Assembly (NCBI GenBank): GCA_937926545.1
Contig: CALAZW010000034.1
Coordinates: 1 to 64,000, forward strand
Source: an uncultured Helcococcus sp.
Lineage (GTDB): Bacteria > Bacillota > Clostridia > Tissierellales > Peptoniphilaceae
Direction of reading: 5' to 3'
Length of the DNA: 64,000 nucleotides
The notes beneath the pieces were generated by a model, which worked only from the letters and a program-made list of their open reading frames with translations, made no database searches and had not been told where the DNA came from. Shown here piece by piece: positions 23,743-31,841 of this stretch. The translations under genes were made by a program, and so were the position numbers. The first letter of the stretch is position 1. Each line of letters opens with the position of its first letter.

Positions 23743-25236
23743 CTATTGAACAAAACTGTGGTGAACAAAACAAGTTCTACCTCTTTCGTAAAATCTATAT
23801 TGATTACCTAGTCTTACCACATTTATCTTACTACCAGCCCTCTTGCTAAATAGATAATTTCCTTGGCCATCTCTTATGTTTACCCTTGATTTTATGGTTT
23901 TGGTCTCTGCCCTATCCATTTGAACAAAGGATTCTGGGATTCTAACTTCTTCTCCCTTTAAGGTGAAGTAAAAATATCCATTTTCCAACCTTCCCATTTG
24001 GTATTTCCCCTTATAGTAGGTCCTTACAACACTTCCACTTCCAACTCTTCTAACATTGACATTTCTCTTAATATAGCCGCCACCTGCATACACATCATCA
24101 CTTATAAAGTTCTTATGAACTCTAGCAGCCACTCCCCTATAGGTAAATTCAAAGTAATTCCCATTTAAGTTTCCGTAGATATATTGACCTCTTTGTAGGC
24201 GGCCTATAATCTTCTTATCAGCCTGGCTTCTAACATTTACCCTGGCCTTAATATAGGCCTTGGCTTGTGGGTTTTCATCTGTTACAAAAGCTTGATGAAC
24301 CCTTGCTTCTACTTCCCTACTGCCTTTAACATAGTCAATCTTATAATGTTTTCCATCTTTTAGGGCATAAATCTTATCTCCCCTATAAAGTCTACCTATT
24401 ATCTTGTTTTGGCCATCTCTAACATTTACATCTTTCTTTATCCAGTAAGGGCTTCCCTCATCCTTCATAAGAGGTTCTTCTATGGTCCTATCAGGTAGGT
24501 TTTTATTCAAGGGCTTTAATGGACTTATTCTCTTTAGCTCACTTGAAGCCACATATAGGCTTTCTCCCTTATGTTCAAACCTTACAAAACTACCATAGTC
24601 TATACCATTTTTTATAACTGTTCCTGGTCTTAACTGGGTTCTAATAGTCCTATTATCATAGTCTTGGGTCCCATTATTTACCCTAGCCTTAACCCAGCCT
24701 TCAACCCTATAATCAGCATACTTGGCATCATTTTCTATATAGATTCTCCTATAGGATCTAACACTTTCATCGAATCTATCAAAGTTATCCAAGGAAACAG
24801 CTGGCTCATAAGCATGTATTATTTGAGGTTTATCATATCCTTTAATATTTCCCACATATAATCCTATATGGGTTGGTCTATTACTATAACCAAAACTATA
24901 GACAATAATATCCCCTGGCCTTAACTCTTCCCTAGTAATTTCCTTTCCAAACTTTTCCATATTTGCTGGTGACATAGGTACTAAATGATTTATGGCCTCC
25001 TTATAACTATACCAAACCAAGCCATCACAATTAAATCCAACATCTGGATGGTGATGGGGTGATTTGTACTTAACGCCTTCTAACTTTAACGCCTCATTAA
25101 CAACCTTCTGTAACTGTGGATCCAAACCTTCGTTTTCCTGCCTGGCTGCTAAACTTTGGTTACCACTAAATACTATAACCATAGTCAGGGCCAGGACCAA
25201 AACATTTCTTAACAAGCTAGTAGCTTTCTTACTCAT
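23743..25236 (-). CDS. Secreted NlpC/P60-like cell-wall hydrolase with five SH3-like repeats
   Basis: Protein of 497 residues with a signal peptide (about 1-31), an NlpC/P60-type cysteine peptidase domain (about 35-175) and five SH3b-like repeats to the C-terminus, each of about 60 residues built on a VNVR...GRL.RG...YF.Y...VH..FV pattern. The catalytic triad is probably C70 (FNCDGL), H123 (THIGLYVG) and H141. The family cuts D-Glu-meso-Dap-type bonds in peptidoglycan. The motif PHHH ahead of the cysteine and CDG in place of CSG are unusual. No LPXTG or membrane anchor is seen, so it is probably held by SH3 binding. Tandem paralogue of the gene upstream. Confidence 0.85.
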   Translation of the reverse strand: MSKKATSLLRNVLVLALTMVIVFSGNQSLAARQENEGLDPQLQKVVNEALKLEGVKYKSPHHHPDVGFNCDGLVWYSYKEAINHLVPMSPANMEKFGKEITREELRPGDIIVYSFGYSNRPTHIGLYVGNIKGYDKPQIIHAYEPAVSLDNFDRFDESVRSYRRIYIENDAKYADYRVEGWVKARVNNGTQDYDNRTIRTQLRPGTVIKNGIDYGSFVRFEHKGESLYVASSELKRISPLKPLNKNLPDRTIEEPLMKDEGSPYWIKKDVNVRDGQNKIIGRLYRGDKIYALKDGKHYKIDYVKGSREVEARVHQAFVTDENPQAKAYIKARVNVRSQADKKIIGRLQRGQYIYGNLNGNYFEFTYRGVAARVHKNFISDDVYAGGGYIKRNVNVRRVGSGSVVRTYYKGKYQMGRLENGYFYFTLKGEEVRIPESFVQMDRAETKTIKSRVNIRDGQGNYLFSKRAGSKINVVRLGNQYRFYERGRTCFVHHSFVQ

Positions 25237-25292
25237 GTCTCCTCCTTATATATTTATCCTTCTAGTTACCATTATAACAAGGCCCACTTACA

Positions 25293-27743
25293 TTAATTTA
25301 TGTCAATAAAACTATGCCAGATAAAGGCCTCTTGTCCCTTGTCGAAAAACCTGTAATAATTACCCAGTCTTACAACATTTACCATATCTCCTGCCTTCTT
25401 ACTATTTATCTTTTCTCCATTGGCATTTCTAACATTTACATTTTTATTAATCTTCATCCTTACAGGCGAATCAAACTTGGCAAAGTTTTTATGAACTCTT
25501 AGAGTTTTTTCATCCTGGTTAAAGTAAAAATAATTTCCTCTCAAACTGGCTTCTATGTACTTGCCCTTTGGAAGTTTTCCTTCGACCTTACCAGCTTCAT
25601 TTCTTACATTTACTTTGGATAGGATATAGGCACCTCCCTTAACTGGCTTATCACTTATAAAGTTTTTATGAACTTTAGCATCTTGGGAACCATGGGTAAA
25701 GTAAAATCCATCATCTTTCATTTCCCCTTCAATAAGCTGTCCTTTTTGTAATTTCCCAATCACATTGCCTGCCCCATCTCTAACATTGACCCTGTTTTTT
25801 ATATAAACTGTTTTTGCCAGTGGACTCTCACTTACAAAGTTTTCGTGAACATAACCGTCTATAGTTTTTCCATCTACAAGATAAGTAAATTTATAATAAT
25901 ACCCATACTTAAAAGCAGAAATTCTATCTCCTCTTTCTAACTTTCCTATTATTTTTGCTGAGCTATCTCTAACATTGACCCTGCTTTTTATATAAAAGTC
26001 CTTGTTTAAAGGTTGTGTTCCTACAAAATCCTTATGGATATATCCATCTATTAAAGAGCCTTCCAAATCATAAGTAAATTTATAATAGTCCTTATATCTT
26101 CTAGCCCTAATGAGATTTCCTTTAGATAAGTGGCCTATAACCTTTTCATTCTTATCAAGTACATCAGCATCTTCTAATAACCAATAATCTTCTTCTGGCT
26201 CCATGGGATTCAAGTCTATATCTGAGAAGCTAACCTTGGCATTATAGTTTCCTTTATATTCAAAGTAAAAGTATCCATCTATTATATTACCTTTTATATA
26301 CTCGCCTCTTTTAATAAAACCTATTATTTTATCGCTTCCAAGTTCTCCAACTTTTGCATCTCTTTTAATTCTAGCCCTAACCATAATAGGTTTTAAACTA
26401 GTATCTGATTTGTTAACATATCCATCCATTGATGTAAGATTGTCTGGAATAACCCTATAATATTCTCCCATGTCAACCCCTGACAATTCTAACCCCTTAT
26501 AAAGCTCTTCCTCTGAAACCTCCTCTAAACCATCTATATTATATAAAAGTTTTGTATCTTCTTTTACCCAAAACTTCTTTGGCTTTCCAAAAAATATATT
26601 AGTTCTTTCAAGTTTTCCCAAACCCTCTGGTAACTTTATCTCCATATAATCATTATTTAGATATCCTTCAACCAAATCTCCAGATTTAACTACTTTAAGT
26701 TTGTTACCCTGTTCATCAACTATATAACTATCTTTAATTACTATTCCCTTGTCCCTTACCTTTTCCTTAGATAAAAGAGCGTCAAAGATATAACCATCCA
26801 CTATGCCTGATTCCCCTTCGTAATCAAATCTATAGTATTTTCCGTACTGTTCTCCTTCAATAAAATAACCTTTAGGTAATTTACCTAAACTTACTCCACC
26901 CTTCGAAGCAGATCTAACATTGGCTGTATCTGAAGTCCAAAAACTCCCCTTCAATGGAATAATTGGTCCATTATGTAGTTCTTCTGTTAAAGATCCTTCA
27001 TAAGGTCTATAGGGTGTTATTTGTTCCAACATCGACTTAATAGCAAAGGCAGTAGCATTTTCATTGTATTCAAATCTTATAAAATTACCATAATCAATGG
27101 CATTTTTAATAATATCTCCCTTTCTAAATCTACCGATTAATTCTTCCCTATCATAGGATTGGTTACCATTATTTGTCCTTAAGTTAACCCATTTTTTAAC
27201 TCTATAGTCAGCAACCCTTGTAGCGGTTTCATCATAAAGTCTAACATATTTTTTGACTGGTCTATATCTATCAAAATCATCTATTATTACTCCACCTCTT
27301 CCTTTATAACCATCACCGTTTCTAACGGCATGAATAATTTGAGGTTTTTCATATCCTGGTAAATTCCCAACATATAAAGCAACATGGGTTGCCCTGCCAG
27401 TGTTTCTAAAATCATAGGTTATAACATCACCTGGTCTTAGATCTTCCTTGCTAATCTCCTTGCCTAGCTCATCCATGTTTTCTGGTCCCATAGGAACCAA
27501 GTGGCCTATACCTTCCTTATAGGCATACCAAATAAGACCATCACAATTATAGCCATAATTAACATGATGGTGAGGGGAACTATAATTCATACCCTCCAAC
27601 TCTAAGGCCTTATCAACAACCCTCTGTAACTTTCTTTCACGATCTCCTTCCGATGCCTTAACAATATTTCTATCAACCAAAGGGTTAATAAGTATAGTAA
27701 ATATTAAAAGGCCCAGTAGAAATTTCTGTGCTTTCTTTTCCAT
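25293..27743 (-). CDS. Secreted NlpC/P60-like cell-wall hydrolase with about ten SH3-like repeats
   Basis: Protein of 816 residues, paralogous to the gene immediately downstream. A signal peptide (about 1-30) precedes an NlpC/P60-type domain with C67 (YNCDGL), H120 (ATHVALYVG) and H138, again with PHHH seven residues before the cysteine. About ten SH3-like units follow; the last four or five match the VNVR...GKL.KG repeats of the shorter paralogue, while the middle ones are divergent and have lost the VNVR core. This points to stepwise repeat duplication and decay. It probably remodels peptidoglycan at the surface; the repeats may bind the wall or host ligands (inference). Confidence 0.85.
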   Translation of the reverse strand: MEKKAQKFLLGLLIFTILINPLVDRNIVKASEGDRERKLQRVVDKALELEGMNYSSPHHHVNYGYNCDGLIWYAYKEGIGHLVPMGPENMDELGKEISKEDLRPGDVITYDFRNTGRATHVALYVGNLPGYEKPQIIHAVRNGDGYKGRGGVIIDDFDRYRPVKKYVRLYDETATRVADYRVKKWVNLRTNNGNQSYDREELIGRFRKGDIIKNAIDYGNFIRFEYNENATAFAIKSMLEQITPYRPYEGSLTEELHNGPIIPLKGSFWTSDTANVRSASKGGVSLGKLPKGYFIEGEQYGKYYRFDYEGESGIVDGYIFDALLSKEKVRDKGIVIKDSYIVDEQGNKLKVVKSGDLVEGYLNNDYMEIKLPEGLGKLERTNIFFGKPKKFWVKEDTKLLYNIDGLEEVSEEELYKGLELSGVDMGEYYRVIPDNLTSMDGYVNKSDTSLKPIMVRARIKRDAKVGELGSDKIIGFIKRGEYIKGNIIDGYFYFEYKGNYNAKVSFSDIDLNPMEPEEDYWLLEDADVLDKNEKVIGHLSKGNLIRARRYKDYYKFTYDLEGSLIDGYIHKDFVGTQPLNKDFYIKSRVNVRDSSAKIIGKLERGDRISAFKYGYYYKFTYLVDGKTIDGYVHENFVSESPLAKTVYIKNRVNVRDGAGNVIGKLQKGQLIEGEMKDDGFYFTHGSQDAKVHKNFISDKPVKGGAYILSKVNVRNEAGKVEGKLPKGKYIEASLRGNYFYFNQDEKTLRVHKNFAKFDSPVRMKINKNVNVRNANGEKINSKKAGDMVNVVRLGNYYRFFDKGQEAFIWHSFIDIN

Positions 27744-27762
27744 ATCCTTCTCCTTAATTAAT

Positions 27763-27781
27763 CATGTATTAATTATACATG
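27763..27781. repeat. Palindrome over the -10 box of the NlpC/P60 genes
   Basis: CATGTAT-TAATT-ATACATG is a perfect 7+5+7 dyad that contains the minus-strand -10 TATAAT (27772-27777). Its place suggests an operator for a dimeric regulator; none is identified nearby. Confidence 0.5.
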
Positions 27782-27801
27782 TAAATTAGGTAAATAATCA
27801 A
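27772..27801 (-). promoter_or_regulatory. Candidate promoter of the NlpC/P60 pair
   Basis: Minus-strand -35 TTGATT (27796-27801), 18-bp spacer and -10 TATAAT (27772-27777), about 30 bp before the start of the 816-residue protein. Confidence 0.6.
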
Positions 27802-27823
27802 AAAAAGAGCGCCTAAGCGCCCT
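27801..27823. terminator. Hairpin between clpB and the NlpC/P60 genes
   Basis: On the minus strand AGGGCGC-TTAG-GCGCTCT (27806-27823, one G-U pair) is followed by a run of seven T. It ends the dnaJ-clpB transcript just after the clpB stop codon. Confidence 0.85.
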
Positions 27824-27830
27824 AATTTAA

Positions 27831-30410
27831 CTATTTTTTAACTATTTTTAGCTTGCTGTCAGCTTCTGTCACTAAAATCCTATCCTTATCCATGATCTTT
27901 CCTTCCAATAACTTTCTAGCTAAAAAGGTTTCTACTTCCCTTTGTATATATCTTTTTATTGGCCTTGCACCATAGGAAGGGTTATAGGCTTGATCAATAA
28001 TATAGTTAATAGCCCTATCATCAACCTCTATACTAATCTTTCTATCCTTAAGCCTAGCTGATATAAGGCTGATTTCCATTTTGATTATTTCACCTATTTC
28101 CTTTTTGCCCAAAGGCTTGAACATTACTATGTCGTCAATCCTATTTAAGAATTCTGGTCTAAAGGAAGCTCTTAAGGCCTGTTTAACCTGTTCTCTAGCC
28201 TGGCTACTTATTTGTCCCTTATCGTCTATCCCTTCCAATAAATAAGGAGATCCTATATTGGAAGTCATAATGATAATGGTATTCTTAAAGTTTACTGTCC
28301 TACCTTGGTTATCAGTTAATCTACCATCATCTAAAACCTGTAAAAGAATATTAAAAACATCTGGATGGGCCTTTTCTATCTCGTCAAATAAGACTACTGA
28401 ATAAGGCTTACGTCTAACGGCCTCAGTCAACTGGCCTCCTTCTTCATAGCCCACATAACCAGGAGCTGCCCCTATTAGTCTGGATACTGAATATTTTTCC
28501 ATATACTCGCTCATGTCTATTCTAATAACATTTCTTTCATCATCAAACATGGCTTCTGTTAAGGCCTTGGCTAATTCGGTCTTACCCACTCCTGTAGGGC
28601 CTAGAAAGATAAAGGAACCTATTGGTCTGTCTTGGTCCTTAAGTCCAGACCTGGCCCTTATAATAGCCTCTGTGACAGCTTTTACCGCCTCTTCTTGGCC
28701 AACAACCCTTTTTCCCAACTGGCTGTCCAAATTAAGAATCTTTTCCCTTTCTGACTCAACAAGCTTACTTACAGGAACAGAAGTCCATTTGGAGACAACA
28801 TCTGCTATTTCATCATCTGTAACCTCTTCTTTTAAACTGGATTCTTCCTTGGACCTTTCCTCAGCCTTTTTTAACCTATCTTCCAGGTCAGCCAGGTCTC
28901 CATACTTAAGCTTGGAAAGTTTTTCAAAGTCATATTCTCTTTCTGCCTGTTCTATTTGTCTTTTAACTAGATCTATTTCTGCTTTTATATCATTTACCCT
29001 GTCTAGAACTTTTTTACTATCCTGCCACTTGGCAAAGCTGGCATTGTAAATTTCATCCTTGTCGGCCATTTCCTTTTCCAATATCTTTAATCTTTCCAGA
29101 CTGGCCTCATCTTCTTCCTTTCTCAAGGCGGTAATTTCAATTTGCATTTGAAGGATTTCCCTTCTTAAATCATCCAATTCTTGAGGCATGGAATCAATTT
29201 CTGTCCTTACCATGGCACAGGCCTCATCCATTAAATCAATGGCCTTGTCAGGTAAGAACCTGTCTGTAATGTACCTATCTGATAGAGTAGCCGCCGCTAT
29301 AACTGCATTGTCGGCTATCCTTATTCCATGATGGATTTCATACTTTTCCTTGATTCCCCTAAGTATAGATATGGTATCCTCAACTGTTGGCTCTGTAACC
29401 ATAACCTTTTGAAACCTTCTTTCCAAGGCCCCATCCTTTTCTATATACTGCCTGTACTCATTAAGAGTGGTAGCTCCTATAACCCTAATCCTTCCTCTGG
29501 ATAGGGCAGGTTTCATTATGTTAGAAGCATCCATGGCCCCGTCAGATGCTCCGGCCCCAACTATAGTATGAAGCTCATCTATAAACATGATTATTTGCCC
29601 GTCGGACTTTTCAAGTTCAGTTAGAACATCCTTTAATCTTTCTTCAAATTCTCCCCTATACTTGGCTCCAGCTATCAATTGGGCCATATCCAAACTATAA
29701 AGTTTAACATTTCTTAAGGTCTCTGGCACATCCTTATTGACGATTCTTTGGGCCAGACCTTCCACTATGGCAGTTTTTCCAACTCCTGGTTCTCCAATTA
29801 AAACAGGATTGTTTTTGGTCCTTCTGGACAAGATTCTTATGGTATTTCTTATTTCGTCTTCCCTGCCTATAACCGGGTCCATCTTCCCCTGTCTAACCTC
29901 TTCGATAAGATCAATGGCATACTTGTTCAAGGGACTTTCTTCCCCATCAAAACCTTCTCCACCATCCTTACCATCTTTTTTAAGTTCCCTTAGCTTATTT
30001 TTAAAAGACCTATAGTCCAACCTATACTTCTTAAATAAAATTTCCAGGCTTATATTTTTTTCTTCCAAAAGACCTAAAAATAAGTGTTCTGGTGAAATAT
30101 ATTGATCATTTAAATCCTTTGCTTCATCTTCTGCCTTAAGTAAAACCCTTTGAAAGACAGCATTGGGATAAATATTTGCCGCTCCACTTTGGACACTTAA
30201 GCCATCTACCAGGTCCTTTATATCAGACCTAAGACCTTGGGCATCCAGGTCCATCAAGTTAATAAGCCTATAGCTTAGACCATTTGAATCCATTAAAATA
30301 GCCAAGGCCAAATGATTTTCAGTCAATTCTGGGTTAGCATTTTTAATGGCCATATTTTGTGCATCTTGTATTACTTCCAATGATTTTTCTGTGTATTTAT
30401 TAGTATCCAT
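27831..30410 (-). CDS. clpB: ATP-dependent disaggregase ClpB
   Basis: Hsp100 chaperone of 859 residues, normal for ClpB. Domains in order: Clp-N repeats (1-145), first AAA+ with Walker A GEPGVGKT near 205, the coiled-coil middle domain (about 400-520, rich in Glu/Lys) that distinguishes ClpB from ClpC/ClpA, second AAA+ with Walker A GPTGVGKT near 600, and a small C-terminal domain. It has no IGF/LGF-type ClpP loop that I can see. It resolubilises aggregates together with DnaK/DnaJ. It follows the J-domain gene by 16 bp in an operon with a CtsR operator. Confidence 0.97.
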   Translation of the reverse strand: MDTNKYTEKSLEVIQDAQNMAIKNANPELTENHLALAILMDSNGLSYRLINLMDLDAQGLRSDIKDLVDGLSVQSGAANIYPNAVFQRVLLKAEDEAKDLNDQYISPEHLFLGLLEEKNISLEILFKKYRLDYRSFKNKLRELKKDGKDGGEGFDGEESPLNKYAIDLIEEVRQGKMDPVIGREDEIRNTIRILSRRTKNNPVLIGEPGVGKTAIVEGLAQRIVNKDVPETLRNVKLYSLDMAQLIAGAKYRGEFEERLKDVLTELEKSDGQIIMFIDELHTIVGAGASDGAMDASNIMKPALSRGRIRVIGATTLNEYRQYIEKDGALERRFQKVMVTEPTVEDTISILRGIKEKYEIHHGIRIADNAVIAAATLSDRYITDRFLPDKAIDLMDEACAMVRTEIDSMPQELDDLRREILQMQIEITALRKEEDEASLERLKILEKEMADKDEIYNASFAKWQDSKKVLDRVNDIKAEIDLVKRQIEQAEREYDFEKLSKLKYGDLADLEDRLKKAEERSKEESSLKEEVTDDEIADVVSKWTSVPVSKLVESEREKILNLDSQLGKRVVGQEEAVKAVTEAIIRARSGLKDQDRPIGSFIFLGPTGVGKTELAKALTEAMFDDERNVIRIDMSEYMEKYSVSRLIGAAPGYVGYEEGGQLTEAVRRKPYSVVLFDEIEKAHPDVFNILLQVLDDGRLTDNQGRTVNFKNTIIIMTSNIGSPYLLEGIDDKGQISSQAREQVKQALRASFRPEFLNRIDDIVMFKPLGKKEIGEIIKMEISLISARLKDRKISIEVDDRAINYIIDQAYNPSYGARPIKRYIQREVETFLARKLLEGKIMDKDRILVTEADSKLKIVKK

Positions 30411-30426
30411 TTAGATCTCCTTTCTT

Positions 30427-31305
30427 TTATGATCTTAACTTTCTATAAATATCTTCTTCTTCAGGACTTAATTTGTCTGGGTTTACCAGTCTTACTTCTA
30501 AAATCAAGTCTCCTCTTCTTCCTTTTAAATCTTTAAACCCTTTTTGGGCTACCCTAATTTTTTGTCCAGTCTGAACTCCTGCTGGAAGCTTAACCTTTAT
30601 CTTGCCTTCAAAGGTTTCAACCACCTTGGTTGAACCAAAATAAGCATCCCAAGGATAGACATCAAGGCTTCTAATAATATTGTTTCCTTCCAACCTATCC
30701 TTGGACACTATATTTATCTTTACATAAAGATCCCCATCCAGACCAAACTTTTCTCCCTTGATCCTAATTTTTTTCTTATTACCTATCCCACTGGGCCACT
30801 TTACCTTTATGGTCCTCTTTTGACCGGCCAAGGATACTCTTATATCCTTTTCGCCACCCTTAAAGGCCTCTTCCAAGGATAAGTTCATGTCCAAACTATA
30901 TTTTTGCCTTCTGGGCTCTTGGTAGCCTGAAAACATATCCGAATTAAAGCCTCCTGAGCCAGATGAAAAACCTGAGTTTCCAAAAATCATATTAAAAAAG
31001 TCCGAAAAATCTCTACTAGAAGCCTCATAACTAGCCCCTCCAAATCCATATTGGGAAGGGTCAAAATTACTGCCCTGGCTAAAATCATAACCCGAACCAA
31101 AACTATCGTATTTAGCTCTTTTATCCTTGTCTGACAGGACTTCATAAGCCTCATTTATTTCCTTTAATCTATCAGCTGCCTTTTCATCACCCTGGTTTAA
31201 ATCTGGGTGGTATTTTTTAGCCAGCTTTCTATATTCCTTCTTGATGTCTTCAGCACTTGCCGTCTTATCAACACCAAGAATTTCATAGTAATCCTTATAT
31301 TTCAT
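30427..31305 (-). CDS. DnaJ-like co-chaperone without zinc finger (CbpA/type II)
   Basis: J-domain protein of 292 residues. The J-domain (1-70) has the HPD motif in KYHPDLNQG, followed by a Gly/Ser/Phe-rich linker (about 72-125) and two C-terminal substrate-binding domains. The CxxCxGxG zinc repeats of canonical DnaJ are absent, so it is the CbpA/DnaJ type II class. It stimulates Hsp70 ATPase and delivers substrates. Pairing with clpB in one operon under a CtsR operator indicates a dedicated disaggregation partner; a canonical dnaJ is probably elsewhere. Confidence 0.92.
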   Translation of the reverse strand: MKYKDYYEILGVDKTASAEDIKKEYRKLAKKYHPDLNQGDEKAADRLKEINEAYEVLSDKDKRAKYDSFGSGYDFSQGSNFDPSQYGFGGASYEASSRDFSDFFNMIFGNSGFSSGSGGFNSDMFSGYQEPRRQKYSLDMNLSLEEAFKGGEKDIRVSLAGQKRTIKVKWPSGIGNKKKIRIKGEKFGLDGDLYVKINIVSKDRLEGNNIIRSLDVYPWDAYFGSTKVVETFEGKIKVKLPAGVQTGQKIRVAQKGFKDLKGRRGDLILEVRLVNPDKLSPEEEDIYRKLRS

Positions 31306-31323
31306 TTAATCACCTACCACTTC

Positions 31324-31340
31324 TTTGACCATCTTTGACT
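31324..31340 (-). promoter_or_regulatory. CtsR operator of the dnaJ-like/clpB operon
   Basis: Minus strand AGTCAAA-GAT-GGTCAAA is a textbook CtsR heptad direct repeat (RGTCAAA NAN RGTCAAA). It lies 7 bp downstream of the -10 box, over the expected transcription start, where CtsR would repress until heat or protein stress. Confidence 0.88.
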
Positions 31341-31347
31341 TATCTTT

Positions 31348-31376
31348 ATTATACCCATTTCTAGTCATTTATTCAA
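31348..31376 (-). promoter_or_regulatory. Promoter of the dnaJ-like/clpB operon
   Basis: Minus-strand -35 TTGAAT (31371-31376), 17-bp spacer and -10 TATAAT (31348-31353), directly upstream of the CtsR operator. No CIRCE element is present. Confidence 0.8.
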
Positions 31377-31401
31377 GGGCTATTAAATATTTTTAACAAT
31401 T

Positions 31402-31427
31402 AAAAAGACACCTCTCGATGTCTTTTT
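31402..31427 (-). terminator. Terminator of the small-ORF unit
   Basis: Arms AAAAAGACA/TGTCTTTTT with an inner stem that on the minus strand closes a GAGA tetraloop, followed by T-rich sequence. It ends the short transcript coming from the promoter at 31768-31796 and lies about 25 bp upstream of the clpB-operon -35 box. Confidence 0.85.
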
Positions 31428-31515
31428 ACCCATATTCCTTGTTTCTACTAAATTCCCTGTGATAATCTACCTGTAAAGTAAGCTGGCACACTTTCTTCTC
31501 TTCTATCCTCAACCC

Positions 31516-31587
31516 TCATTTAAGATACTCTTGTAGCATGCTATCAATCATTAATATTAGACCTATTACTACTAATCCGTAACTCAT
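31516..31587 (-). CDS. Candidate 23-residue hydrophobic peptide
   Basis: ATG at 31587 opens a 23-codon ORF ending at TGA. The peptide begins MSYGLVVIGLILMIDS and ends LQEYLK: one short hydrophobic helix (about 4-14) with a polar, charged tail. A strong AGGAGGGG ribosome site lies 5 bp before the ATG. It sits in a short transcription unit with its own promoter and terminator. The shape recalls small membrane peptides and type I toxins, but I recognise no family and there is no homology evidence. It may be a functional micropeptide, or chance within an sRNA. Confidence 0.4.
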   Translation of the reverse strand: MSYGLVVIGLILMIDSMLQEYLK

Positions 31588-31603
31588 ATGCCCCTCCTAG
31601 TGG

Positions 31604-31660
31604 TTAGATAATCGTGTTTACCTTATGTAGTTTCTGCAAATTACCAACTGTTTTTGCCAT
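31604..31660 (-). CDS. Candidate 18-residue basic peptide upstream of the hydrophobic one
   Basis: ATG at 31660 opens an 18-codon ORF (MAKTVGNLQKLHKVNTII, then TAA) preceded by AAAGGAGG only 2 bp from the start, closer than optimal. It ends 16 bp before the start of the 23-codon ORF in a different frame. It could be a leader peptide controlling the next ORF, a real micropeptide, or chance. No family recognised. Confidence 0.25.
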   Translation of the reverse strand: MAKTVGNLQKLHKVNTII

Positions 31661-31674
31661 ATCCTCCTTTATTT

Positions 31675-31698
31675 AATTATGAATCTTCATTCATAATT
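31675..31698. repeat. Perfect dyad in the small-ORF unit leader
   Basis: AATTATGAAT-CTTC-ATTCATAATT, 10-bp perfect arms with a 4-nt loop, ending 7 bp upstream of the AAAGGAGG of the 18-codon ORF. On the minus strand its left part overlaps a possible second -10 TATAAT (31695-31700 region). It may be an operator or an RNA hairpin controlling translation. Confidence 0.6.
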
Positions 31699-31767
31699 AT
31701 AAGTTTATTTATATCCTTTATACAATACCTATACCCATTTATCCTTTTCTTATCTGTCGTTATTTAG

Positions 31768-31796
31768 ATAATATCATTAAATATTCTATTCGTCAA
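31768..31796 (-). promoter_or_regulatory. Promoter of the small-ORF unit
   Basis: Minus-strand -35 TTGACG (31791-31796), 17-bp spacer and -10 TATTAT (31768-31773). It starts about 30 bp after the terminator of the nucleoside operon, so it is independent of that operon. The predicted transcript runs about 350 nt to the terminator at 31402-31427. Confidence 0.7.
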
Positions 31797-31819
31797 TTAT
31801 TTATCAATCCTTAGCAAAG

Positions 31820-31841
31820 AAAAAGCGCCATCCCTGACGCT
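31820..31841 (-). terminator. Terminator of the nucleoside operon
   Basis: Arms AGCGCC/GACGCT with one G-U pair on the minus strand (31824-31841), followed by a T-run. It overlaps the stop codon of the DeoR-family gene. Confidence 0.85.

Noticed and set aside
25800..26400. Possible CRISPR-like periodicity in the NlpC/P60 genes
   Set aside because: The ~180-bp periodicity is coding: it corresponds to about 60-residue SH3-like units with diverged nucleotides, not short identical repeats with unique spacers.
28513..29049. Plus-strand frame of 178 codons inside clpB
   Set aside because: Antisense to the coiled-coil and second AAA+ region; serine/leucine-rich product without any domain, typical of shadow frames in this codon usage.
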